The position numbers and the translations under genes were made by a program. From assembly GCA_017626355.1 (NCBI GenBank), contig JAGAIY010000013.1, positions 62,001-126,000 on the forward strand: a DNA stretch of 64,000 nucleotides. Direction: 5' to 3'. Below are positions 43,944 to 52,059 of the stretch, in pieces. The notes under the pieces are model-generated. The model was given only the letters and a program-made list of their open reading frames with translations. It made no database searches and was not told the origin of the DNA. This DNA comes from Bacteroidales bacterium (GTDB lineage: Bacteria > Bacteroidota > Bacteroidia > Bacteroidales > UBA932). Numbering within the stretch: the stretch's first letter is position 1; each line of letters opens with the position of its first letter.

Positions 43944-45308
43944 TTATTTCTTTATTCCGAAACTTGCCTTGCCGCCTTTCTTTTCAAGACGGAACTCCAC
44001 AGGGATGGACATAGAAGTGCGGACCTTGTTTCCGTTCACCCTTCCCGGCTTCCACTTAGGCGATGCCGCCACCACCTTCACAGCCTCTGCATCAAGTTCT
44101 TCGTCCACTCCTCTGATCACCCTGACATCGGTGACACGGCCATCCTTTTCTATGATGAAGTCCACAGTGACACGGCCCTGGATTCCGTTCCTGACAGCTG
44201 ACTCCGGATACTTGAGGTACTGGTACACCCACTCCTTGAGGAACTTGCCCGGATCGGCACTGTTAAGGAAGAGCGGAGGCTGGTCACATTCGTTGTATGA
44301 TACCACATCATCGTATGACGGGCCTCTTGACGGGCCTTCAACCTGCCTGAATGCAGGTGCATTGTTGAGATTCGCAAGGGAAAGGACGAAACTGTAGATG
44401 TATTCGAGTTCTCTTTCCATTCCTTCGAAATCCAGTATCGACTGCGTATCCTTTTCTGTATTCCTTTCGGGATAACGGCCTGTAGAGAACATTACGGAAG
44501 GTATCTCTTCCGAATAGAAAGCCCTGTGATCGGAAGGATACGGCTCAGCAGCAGTCAGTTCCGGAAGGACGGGATGCAGATCCCCTGAAAGTCTTGAGAC
44601 AAGTGTGTTCAGATCCGCATTCGAAGATGTATATGCATAGAAGCCATTGTATCCGGTTCCCACCATGTCAAGATTGACCATGGCGTCTATATTGTCCACG
44701 GATGAGAAAGACCTGTTCAGGAAGTACCATGCCCCCGCATATGTCTCAGCGGAAGCGCCGAAAGCGACAAACAGGACAGATCTGCGGAAAAGTATGGAAT
44801 TAGTCCTGACCATACGGGCAAGCTCTATCATCATGGCAAGACCTGATGCATTGCCGTTGGCACCATAGAAGACCCTTTCGACAGGACGTCCGTCGACCGT
44901 CACGGTCATGGAACCGAGATTATCCAGACGAGCGCCTACAACTATGAATCTGTCTCTCAGCTTCTTGTCATATCCCTCCACGAAGCCGATCACATTGCGT
45001 GATGTCAGAGTATCGCCTTTATCGGTCTTCAAGCCGAACTCTTCACCTGTGGAAGGCGTAAGGATATCCACGCCATATTCCTTGAAGGCATCAGCGACAT
45101 AGGCCGCGGCCTGCTTCTCACCTTCCGAGCCGGCACGTCGGCCTTCAAGAGCGGAAGCCGAAAGAAAACGCACATGACTCTTCATGGCTGAAACGGTCTC
45201 GCTGTCATAAAGATCTTCATACCCGCCTCCATCGATAAACTGGGCAGAGGCATACAGACACGACACGACCAGAAGAATCAGTGATACAATCAATTTCTTA
45301 AAATCCAT
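43944..45308 (-). CDS. M28-like domain with lost metal ligands, fused to a TonB C-terminal domain
   Basis: A 454-residue exported protein (signal peptide to about ASAQ). Residues ~40-310 have the M28 fold order, but the usual HxD reads GARLDN, the bridging DD of GADDNASG reads GANGNASG, and the EE region reads FGASAETYAG. Only the later Asp (NLDMVG) and His (SDHRAFY) remain. The last ~90 residues are a TonB-C domain (LKYPESAVRNGIQGRVTVDF, SPKWKPGRVNG). A peptidase role is therefore unlikely; binding or scaffold is inferred. An ATG at 45320 overlapping the SPOR gene is an alternative start. Confidence 0.85.
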   Translation of the reverse strand: MDFKKLIVSLILLVVSCLYASAQFIDGGGYEDLYDSETVSAMKSHVRFLSASALEGRRAGSEGEKQAAAYVADAFKEYGVDILTPSTGEEFGLKTDKGDTLTSRNVIGFVEGYDKKLRDRFIVVGARLDNLGSMTVTVDGRPVERVFYGANGNASGLAMMIELARMVRTNSILFRRSVLFVAFGASAETYAGAWYFLNRSFSSVDNIDAMVNLDMVGTGYNGFYAYTSSNADLNTLVSRLSGDLHPVLPELTAAEPYPSDHRAFYSEEIPSVMFSTGRYPERNTEKDTQSILDFEGMERELEYIYSFVLSLANLNNAPAFRQVEGPSRGPSYDDVVSYNECDQPPLFLNSADPGKFLKEWVYQYLKYPESAVRNGIQGRVTVDFIIEKDGRVTDVRVIRGVDEELDAEAVKVVAASPKWKPGRVNGNKVRTSMSIPVEFRLEKKGGKASFGIKK

Positions 45309-45312
45309 AAAA

Positions 45313-45828
45313 TCACTCATTTACAAGAATCCAGACACCCTGCGGACAGAAAGGTTCCTCCTTGACGGCATTAAGGGAAGTCAAAGCGTCCGGAAGGGTA
45401 TTGACCGGGCAGAGTCCAACAGCAATCATGCCATTGCGGAAACTGATAAGTGCAGGCTTATAACCCACCTCCGAGACTCTGTTCAGAAGTGCTTCAGCAT
45501 ACCTCCTCTCTCTGAAACATCCTATTATAATATAGTAACGTGCCTCGAGTTTGGTGGCGAAAAGGCCTCCCATCCTGGATGGATTGAGGATTGTACCTCC
45601 CTGCTGTTCAATGGAATCCAGGGCTGCTATTGAATCCTGAACCGCCTTCTGTTCGCGTCTGAGAGAGTCCAGACGAGCCTCTTCCAATGCCTCCTGAGCA
45701 CGAAGAAGCTCCAGTCTTTTAGCCTGTATGTCTTCACTTGTCGGACGTCCGGCAAGTTTACGGAAGAAGTCACATCCTGTAAGCGACAGCATCGAGACCG
45801 CCATCAATATGATAAGAGACTTTTTCAT
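45313..45828 (-). CDS. SPOR-domain lipoprotein
   Basis: A 171-residue envelope protein: signal peptide with lipobox LTGC, a helical/coiled-coil stretch (LELLRAQEALEEARLDSLRR), then a SPOR-like domain (ARYYIIIGCFRERRYAEALL, VGYKPALISFRNGMIAVG) that in other proteins binds denuded peptidoglycan. The M28-TonB gene follows with overlap or 4 bases, so the two probably act together at the envelope. Confidence 0.85.
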   Translation of the reverse strand: MKKSLIILMAVSMLSLTGCDFFRKLAGRPTSEDIQAKRLELLRAQEALEEARLDSLRREQKAVQDSIAALDSIEQQGGTILNPSRMGGLFATKLEARYYIIIGCFRERRYAEALLNRVSEVGYKPALISFRNGMIAVGLCPVNTLPDALTSLNAVKEEPFCPQGVWILVNE

Positions 45829-45853
45829 AAGCATCCAATATTGCACATTCGTG

Positions 45854-45884
45854 CAAATTTAACGATTTAATGGTCTGAGACAAA
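45854..45884 (-). promoter_or_regulatory. Promoter of the SPOR-M28/TonB pair
   Basis: -33 TTTG (45881-45884) and -7 TAAATTTG (45854-45861), 19-base spacer, on the minus strand. Divergent from the capA promoter. Confidence 0.65.
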
Positions 45885-45895
45885 ATAATTCTTGA

Positions 45896-45903
45896 TATAT
45901 TTG
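45896..45903 (+). promoter_or_regulatory. -7 box of capA-phoH
   Basis: TATATTTG, about 19 bases before the possible TTG start of capA. Confidence 0.55.
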
Positions 45904-45921
45904 TAACGGCAAACACAAACT

Positions 45922-47100
45922 TTGACCTTGCTTAAGAACATTCATCATAGGATCCTGTCGCTTACGGCCACTGCGTGCATGGCCATAGGGTTTGGGACGT
46001 CTGCCGCCCAGGCTCAGGAACTGAGAACTCCTGAAAGATGGAAGTCCGCATTTTCAAATGTGCTTCCCCTGTACAGGCAGGACACTGTAAGCATCTGCTT
46101 CATTGGGGATGTGATGATGCATGCCAGCCAGATCGAAGAGGCTCGGAGAGGAAGATCCGGATACGATTTCACCTCCTATTTCTCCTTGATAGAAGAAGAA
46201 CTTGCATCTGCCGACGTTGCAGTGGCCAACATGGAGTTTTCCCTCGGAGGCGAGCCGTATACCGGCTACCCGGCCTTTTCGGCTCCCGATGAGCTTGCAG
46301 TCCAAGCAGCTGAATCCGGGATCGACGTGTTCCTTGCTGCAAACAACCATATCTACGACAGAGGTCAGAAAGGTGCAGAACGCACTCTCGGAACATACAG
46401 GGCTCTGGCCGCCTCGCACGGGATCGCATACACCGGTCTTGCTTCGGAAGAGGAGGAGATGAGGAACATTTACCCTTTGATACTGAATATCAAAGGTATA
46501 CGTCTGGCTCTGATCAACTTCACCTATGCCACCAACGGAGGACGAAGGGAAGGCTGGCCGAAGGTCTTCTACATGGACAGCAGGCAGGAGATATCCGATG
46601 CGATGTCAAGGGCAAGGAATGCAGACATAACGGTTGTGCTCCCCCACTGGGGCAAAGAATACAGGCTGAGACACTCACCGCAGCAGGAAGCTCTGGCCAG
46701 AAGTCTGGCAGACGAAGGGGCCGACTTTATAATAGGCACACATCCTCATGTAATCCAGGATACGGCAGTAATCAACGGAGGCAGGACCTTTGTGGCATAT
46801 TCCTTGGGGAATGCAGTATCGAACATGAGTGCAGAAAACACCCAGCTGGAGCTGATGGTTACGGTACGGGCAGTCAGACACCTCAACGGAGACATCGAGA
46901 GACTGAAACCGGAACTGAAGTTCCTGTGGTGCTCAAGGCCGGGAGGATTCAACAGCAGATATACCGTAGTTCCCGTAGAGGAGTACATAGGGCGCAGAGA
47001 CGAATGGAAAGGAGCATGGGACTATGAGAAGATGATACGCACCTATGAAAGAGTGCTGAAGGAAACCGGAATAACCGACATGATCAATATACATGAATAA
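45922..47100 (+). CDS. CapA family (PGA_cap) metallophosphatase-like protein
   Basis: A 392-residue exported protein of the CapA/PgsA type, a calcineurin-like fold linked to poly-gamma-glutamate or other capsule export. Motifs: CFIGDVMMHASQ, ANMEFSLG, AANNHIYDRG, HWGKEY and GTHPHVIQD. The start is uncertain: TTG codons at 45922 and 45928 give a full signal peptide ending SAAQAQ; the first ATG (45979) would cut it away. No capBC genes adjoin, so capsule making is not shown here. Overlaps phoH by 8 bases. Confidence 0.85.
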   Translation: MTLLKNIHHRILSLTATACMAIGFGTSAAQAQELRTPERWKSAFSNVLPLYRQDTVSICFIGDVMMHASQIEEARRGRSGYDFTSYFSLIEEELASADVAVANMEFSLGGEPYTGYPAFSAPDELAVQAAESGIDVFLAANNHIYDRGQKGAERTLGTYRALAASHGIAYTGLASEEEEMRNIYPLILNIKGIRLALINFTYATNGGRREGWPKVFYMDSRQEISDAMSRARNADITVVLPHWGKEYRLRHSPQQEALARSLADEGADFIIGTHPHVIQDTAVINGGRTFVAYSLGNAVSNMSAENTQLELMVTVRAVRHLNGDIERLKPELKFLWCSRPGGFNSRYTVVPVEEYIGRRDEWKGAWDYEKMIRTYERVLKETGITDMINIHE

Positions 47101-48049
47101 TAACGAAAAGAAGACAATCAGGCTTGAAGCCATCGATCCTGTAGAAATCTACGGAGCGGCAAACAAGGTGCTGGAAGCCCTCTGCACCTATTTCCCCAAC
47201 CTGAAGGTTGTAGCAAGAGGCAATGAGATAATCCTCGAAGGCAGACCCACTGAGATAGAAGAGTTTGCAGCCAAGCTGAATATGCTGATAGAAAGGCGCA
47301 GGCACAAGATGAACCTCACTCCATACGATGTAGAGGATATATTTGACGGCGAATCCTCGCCTGACAGGTTCAAGCTCAGCGGCGAATCCGTGATCGTGCA
47401 CGGCAACGACGGCAAACCGATCAAGGCCCGCAACAGGACCCAGCAGGAAATGGTAAAGGCCTATTTCGAAAATGACCTTATATATGCTGTAGGCCCTGCA
47501 GGAACAGGAAAGACCTACATCGCCATAGCTCTGGCAGTGAGGGCCCTGAAGAACAGGGAAATCAAAAGGATCATCCTGACCAGACCGGCGGTAGAGGCAG
47601 GCGAAAGGCTCGGTTTCCTCCCTGGAGACCTCAAGGACAAGCTTGACCCGTACCTCCAGCCGCTGTATGACGCTCTCGGAGACATGATACCGGCCAAGAG
47701 GCTTCAGGAATTCATGGCGGAAGGAACCATACAGATAGCCCCTCTCGCATACATGAGAGGCCGTACCCTCGACAGAGCCTGCGTCATCCTCGACGAAGCC
47801 CAGAACACCAACCTCGGCCAGCTGAAGATGTTCCTCACCAGAATGGGCTGCGACGCCAAATTCATAGTGACCGGAGACGCCAGCCAGATCGACCTCCCGA
47901 ACAAAAAGGACTCCGGCCTCCTCAGAGGCATAGAACTGACCAAAGACATCAAAGGTGTCAAGACAATCTTCTTCAAGAACGAAGACATAGTCCGACACCC
48001 TCTTGTGACAAAAATAGTAAAAGCATTCGAAAAAGGGGAAACGCAATGA
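47093..48049 (+). CDS. PhoH family ATPase
   Basis: A 318-residue cytoplasmic P-loop protein: KH-like N-terminal part, Walker A GPAGTGKTYIA, RPAVEAGERLGFLPGD, Walker B ILDEAQNT and SQIDLPNKKDSGL. Members are RNA-linked ATPases (PhoH/YbeZ). The gene overlaps capA and ends at a strong terminator. Confidence 0.94.
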   Translation: MNNNEKKTIRLEAIDPVEIYGAANKVLEALCTYFPNLKVVARGNEIILEGRPTEIEEFAAKLNMLIERRRHKMNLTPYDVEDIFDGESSPDRFKLSGESVIVHGNDGKPIKARNRTQQEMVKAYFENDLIYAVGPAGTGKTYIAIALAVRALKNREIKRIILTRPAVEAGERLGFLPGDLKDKLDPYLQPLYDALGDMIPAKRLQEFMAEGTIQIAPLAYMRGRTLDRACVILDEAQNTNLGQLKMFLTRMGCDAKFIVTGDASQIDLPNKKDSGLLRGIELTKDIKGVKTIFFKNEDIVRHPLVTKIVKAFEKGETQ

Positions 48050-48051
48050 AA

Positions 48052-48087
48052 AAGCCTCACTTCCGCTGGTGGAAGTGAGGCTTTTTT
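48052..48087. terminator. Terminator between phoH and the TPR gene
   Basis: Perfect 13-bp stem (48052-48064 with 48071-48083, AAGCCTCACTTCC), 6-base loop, T-run; likely bidirectional. Confidence 0.9.
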
Positions 48088-48103
48088 ATGATGCAGTGTC
48101 AGA

Positions 48104-49426
48104 TTACTGAGCCTGACCTGTCTTTACTACTTCGTTGTACTTCTTGTATGCGTCCATGTACTCCTGGCTGTCGCTGCTGAAGCGGTAGTAGATGTTCTTG
48201 AGGTACTCTGCTACGTTTACTCGGATATCGTTGTCCTTTGAAACTGCATATGCCTTCTCGAATGGCTCGATTGCGCTCTTGAGAGCTGTCTCGAACTCCT
48301 TCACGATAACCTCATACTTCTTGTCATCAAACTCGTTGGCAGCCTTCTCCTGAAGCTCGACAGCGAGGTTGTAATAGAGGATACCTGCGCCGATGTAACC
48401 GAACTCATAATTCGGATTGATCTCAGAGCACTTGTAGTAAGCCTTGACTGCCTCTTCATTGTTGCCGAGTTCCTTGTAGATGTTACCCTCTACATAATAG
48501 AGAGATGCATTGTCAGGCTCGTTCTTCTTTGCCTCGTTGATGAGGACGAAGAGTCTGTCTGTATCCTGACCGCTCTCCATGTACCAGTTGATGAGACCGA
48601 TGAGGATGCTCTGGCTCTGTGGGAAGGTAGTGAAACCCTTCTCGAGGATGTCTCTTGCAGCGTCCTTCTCACCGAGGTTTGTATATACGTCAGCAAGCTT
48701 TGCGAAAACCTCACCACCCTCATAGTAGTAGTTGTTTGCAAGGCACTTCTCGAAGAATGACTTAGCCCTTGGATAATCCTTCACCATCCATGCAGTGAAA
48801 CCTGCATTGTAGACAGCAGTTGTATCGAGCTTGTTGAGCGGAGCTGTAGCCATTGCATCAGCTGACTTCTCGAAGTACTCGCTCGCTGCCTTGTAGTCAC
48901 CGAACTGATACTTGTTGAATGCCTCGTTAAGGTACTTGTTTGCTACATTCTCGAGACCTGCATTGATATCCTTGGTCTTTGAACCCTTAGGATCTACCTC
49001 AGCAGCCTTCTTGTATGCTTCGATAGCCTTTGCAAGTGCATCAGGATATACAGGCTTTGTAACATCTATGATGGCGAGCTGACCGTTTGCATTGAAATAA
49101 AGGTCCTTGTTCTCATAAACCTCCTTAGTGTAAGGCTGACCACCAAGCACCACTTCCTCGACAGAAACAGGCTTCTCATTGCCCATCATGAACTGGAGTT
49201 CCTGCTTTGTTGCACCTGCAACGATAGAGCCCGTAGGAGCATCATAAGCATTTACATAAGTTTCAGCGAGCTTTGTCCATGTAGCGACCTTAACAGCCTT
49301 CTTAGGATTCTGAGCCGCAGCCTCTGCTGTCTCGACTGCCTTCTTTGCGTTAGCAGGAGATGTTGTCTGTGCATCAGCGAACTGTACTGAAAGTGCCAGT
49401 GCCAATACGATCAAGATTCTTTTCAT
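48104..49426 (-). CDS. Exported tetratricopeptide-repeat protein
   Basis: A 440-residue protein with a signal peptide (to about FADAQ) and TPR units in residues ~170-400 (YQFGDYKAASEYFEKSADAM, VFAKLADVYTNLGEKDAARD, YVEGNIYKELGNNEEAVKAY). No catalytic domain. It is 25 bases behind gyrA, a pairing I recall in other Bacteroidales; role in the periplasm unknown. Codon use resembles highly expressed genes. Confidence 0.88.
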   Translation of the reverse strand: MKRILIVLALALSVQFADAQTTSPANAKKAVETAEAAAQNPKKAVKVATWTKLAETYVNAYDAPTGSIVAGATKQELQFMMGNEKPVSVEEVVLGGQPYTKEVYENKDLYFNANGQLAIIDVTKPVYPDALAKAIEAYKKAAEVDPKGSKTKDINAGLENVANKYLNEAFNKYQFGDYKAASEYFEKSADAMATAPLNKLDTTAVYNAGFTAWMVKDYPRAKSFFEKCLANNYYYEGGEVFAKLADVYTNLGEKDAARDILEKGFTTFPQSQSILIGLINWYMESGQDTDRLFVLINEAKKNEPDNASLYYVEGNIYKELGNNEEAVKAYYKCSEINPNYEFGYIGAGILYYNLAVELQEKAANEFDDKKYEVIVKEFETALKSAIEPFEKAYAVSKDNDIRVNVAEYLKNIYYRFSSDSQEYMDAYKKYNEVVKTGQAQ

Positions 49427-49451
49427 AATGTTTTGGTATTAAGTTAATTGA

Positions 49452-51965
49452 TTATTCCACATTCTCTTCGGTTGCCGGTGCTTCAGTCTGTTCCGAAGCA
49501 TCCTCAGTCTTGTTTACAGCCGAAATTGCAGCGATGGAGTCACCTTCCTTAATGTTGATGAGTCTGACTCCCTGTGTAGCACGACCTGCCACCTTGATGT
49601 CGGCGACGGCCATTCTGATTGTAAGACCTGAACGGTTGATGATCATGAGATCATTCTCATCCGTCACATTCTTCATAGCCACCAGAGAACCTGTCTTCTC
49701 GGTGATATTCAAGGTCTTGACACCCTTTCCACCTCTGCTTGTCTTGCGATATTCATTGAAATCCGAACGTTTTCCGTATCCGTGCTCACTTACCACAAGG
49801 AGGCTGTGCTGATCCGCATCCTCAGCCGTTGGGTCGTAAGCGATCATACCGATAACTTCGTCATCATCTTCAATATTTATGCCACGTACGCCGGAAGCGG
49901 TTCTGCCGAGGGCTCTTGCATCGGCCTCATCAAAGCGGCAGCAGCGTCCGTTGCGTCCTGCAAGGAGGATCTCGCAGTTGCCGTTGGTGAGAACAGCGTC
50001 GAGAAGTTCATCTCCGTCGCGTACGGTAACGGCTATGACACCGTTTGTACGAGGTCTTGAATATGCCTCAAGCGAAGTCTTCTTGATGATACCCCTCTTT
50101 GTACCGAGAACGATATAGGTATTGTTGATATAGTCCTCGTCCTTGAGGTTCTTCACATTGAGATATGTCTTTATCTTGTCATCCGGCTCGATGTTGATCA
50201 CGTTCTGGATCGCACGTCCCTTTGATGCACGCGAGCCTTCTGGGATTTCATATACCTTGAGCCAGTAGCAGCGTCCGTTCTGAGTGAAGAGAAGCATGGT
50301 GCTGTGCATGTTGGCTACATAGATATGCTCGATGAAGTCTTCGTCACGGGTCGCACTTCCCTTCATTCCGACACCGCCTCTGTTCTGGAGCCTGTACTCG
50401 GAGAGCGAAGTCCTCTTGATGTAGCCGAGATGGGAAATGGTTATGACCACATCCTCGTCTGCATAGAAGTCTTCAGGGTTGAATTCCTCTGCAGACATCG
50501 CGATTTCAGTCCTGCGCGCGTCACCGTACTTTTCCTTCATCTCGAGGGTCTCGTCCTTGATGATCTGCATCTGCATGCTTTCGTTTGCAAGCACATCCTC
50601 GCAGTAGTGGATGAACTTCATGAGTTCGTCGTACTCGTTCTGGAGCTTTTCCCTTTCCAGACCTGTGAGCTGACGCAGACGCATCTCCACGATAGCAGTA
50701 GCCTGAGCCTCTGTGAATGCGAAGGTCGCCATGAGTTCGTTCTTGGCCTCCTCGACATTCTTTGAAGAACGTATGATATTGATTATCTGGTCGATCACAT
50801 CGAGAGCCTTAAGAAGTCCCTCGAGAATATGGGCTCTCTTGCGAGCTTTCTCGAGATCGAACTTGGTCCTTCTGACCACGACCTCATGTCTGTGCCTTAC
50901 GAAGTACTTGATGAGCTGCTTCAGATTGAGAGTCCTCGGACGGCCGTTCACCAGGGCCACATTGTTGACAGAGAAGCTCGACTGAAGAGGAGAATACTTG
51001 TAGAGCATGTTCAGAACCACATTCGCATTGGCATCCTTCTTAAGTCTGATGACAATACGCACGCCCTTCATGGTCGTCTCATCATTTATATACGCGATTC
51101 CGTCGATCTTCTTGGTCTCGACAAGCTCGGCGATCTTCTCGATCATCTCGCGCTTGTTGACCATATACGGGATTTCGGTCACGACTATCGTCTCGCGGCC
51201 CGAGTCACTTACCTCGATTTCCGTCTTCGAGCGGATCACGATACGTCCGCGACCTGTCTCGAAGGCATCCTTGATGCCCTGACGGCCCTGTATGATACCT
51301 CCTGTCGGGAAGTCCGGGCCCTTGACATACTGCATCAGTTCCTCAACGGTTATGTCCGGATTGTCGACATATGCACAGATGGCGTCGCAGCACTCAGTGA
51401 GATTGTGCGGGGCCATGTTTGTCGCCATACCCACCGCGATACCTGACGATCCGTTAAGAAGAAGAAGCGGAAGCTTCGTAGGGAGCACAGTCGGCTCCTG
51501 AAGAGAGTCGTCGAAGTTGTTCTGGAAATCAACTGTATCCTTGTCGAGGTCTGCAAGAACCTCGTCCGAAAGCTTTGAAAGCTTGGCCTCGGTATAACGC
51601 ATCGCTGCCACAGGGTCACCGTCCATTGAACCGAAGTTACCCTGTCCGAAGACGAGAGGATATCTGAGGCTCCAGTCCTGAGCCATTCTCGCCATTGCAT
51701 CATACACGCTTAAATCTCCATGAGGATGGTACTTACCGAGAACCTCACCGACGATACGGGCAGACTTCTTTGTCTGGCTTGTCCATGTGAGTCCCAGTCC
51801 CTCCATACCGAAAAGCACCCTTCTGTGCACCGGCTTGAATCCGTCTCTCACATCCGGAAGAGCTCTGGACACGATTACAGACATGGAGTAGTCGATATAC
51901 GCACTCCTCATCTGCTGGTCAATGTTCACCTGCTCTATCCTTCCTGTCTTTACCTCATTTTCCAT
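49452..51965 (-). CDS. gyrA: DNA gyrase subunit A, with Leu at the quinolone-resistance serine
   Basis: Breaks and rejoins DNA to add negative supercoils. 837 residues: winged-helix/tower core with catalytic Tyr in [11 protein letters not shown], coiled-coil arms, and a C-terminal pinwheel with box-like QNRGGVG and SRGGKG. The quinolone-resistance region reads [12 protein letters not shown]. Leu85 occupies the position of E. coli Ser83, and its codon is TTA (51713-51711). Asp at the second position is kept. The TPR gene follows. Confidence 0.97.
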   Translation of the reverse strand: MENEVKTGRIEQVNIDQQMRSAYIDYSMSVIVSRALPDVRDGFKPVHRRVLFGMEGLGLTWTSQTKKSARIVGEVLGKYHPHGDLSVYDAMARMAQDWSLRYPLVFGQGNFGSMDGDPVAAMRYTEAKLSKLSDEVLADLDKDTVDFQNNFDDSLQEPTVLPTKLPLLLLNGSSGIAVGMATNMAPHNLTECCDAICAYVDNPDITVEELMQYVKGPDFPTGGIIQGRQGIKDAFETGRGRIVIRSKTEIEVSDSGRETIVVTEIPYMVNKREMIEKIAELVETKKIDGIAYINDETTMKGVRIVIRLKKDANANVVLNMLYKYSPLQSSFSVNNVALVNGRPRTLNLKQLIKYFVRHRHEVVVRRTKFDLEKARKRAHILEGLLKALDVIDQIINIIRSSKNVEEAKNELMATFAFTEAQATAIVEMRLRQLTGLEREKLQNEYDELMKFIHYCEDVLANESMQMQIIKDETLEMKEKYGDARRTEIAMSAEEFNPEDFYADEDVVITISHLGYIKRTSLSEYRLQNRGGVGMKGSATRDEDFIEHIYVANMHSTMLLFTQNGRCYWLKVYEIPEGSRASKGRAIQNVINIEPDDKIKTYLNVKNLKDEDYINNTYIVLGTKRGIIKKTSLEAYSRPRTNGVIAVTVRDGDELLDAVLTNGNCEILLAGRNGRCCRFDEADARALGRTASGVRGINIEDDDEVIGMIAYDPTAEDADQHSLLVVSEHGYGKRSDFNEYRKTSRGGKGVKTLNITEKTGSLVAMKNVTDENDLMIINRSGLTIRMAVADIKVAGRATQGVRLINIKEGDSIAAISAVNKTEDASEQTEAPATEENVE

Positions 51966-52003
51966 AAAGTATGATATTTCTTTTTATATGCTTAATTATA
52001 CAT

Positions 52004-52036
52004 CTTGGCAAAGTTACAAAAAATTTAGTAATTTTG
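52004..52036 (+). promoter_or_regulatory. Promoter of the clp gene
   Basis: -33 CTTG (52004-52007), 21-base spacer, -7 TAATTTTG (52029-52036). The spacer contains the gyrA -7 box on the other strand. Confidence 0.55.
52009..52016 (-). promoter_or_regulatory. -7 box of gyrA
   Basis: TAACTTTG on the minus strand with TTG 22 bases upstream; leader about 43 bases. It overlaps the divergent clp promoter. Confidence 0.55.
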
Positions 52037-52059
52037 TGCAATCAACATAGTTTTTCAAC

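Noticed and set aside
47084..48046. A 320-codon open frame antisense to phoH over its whole length
   Set aside because: phoH has full P-loop ATPase motifs; the antisense frame has no domain, is odd in composition (rich in Phe, Tyr, Val, His) and arises from codon bias.
50829..51446. A 205-codon open frame opposite gyrA
   Set aside because: No motif; gyrA is unmistakable on the other strand.
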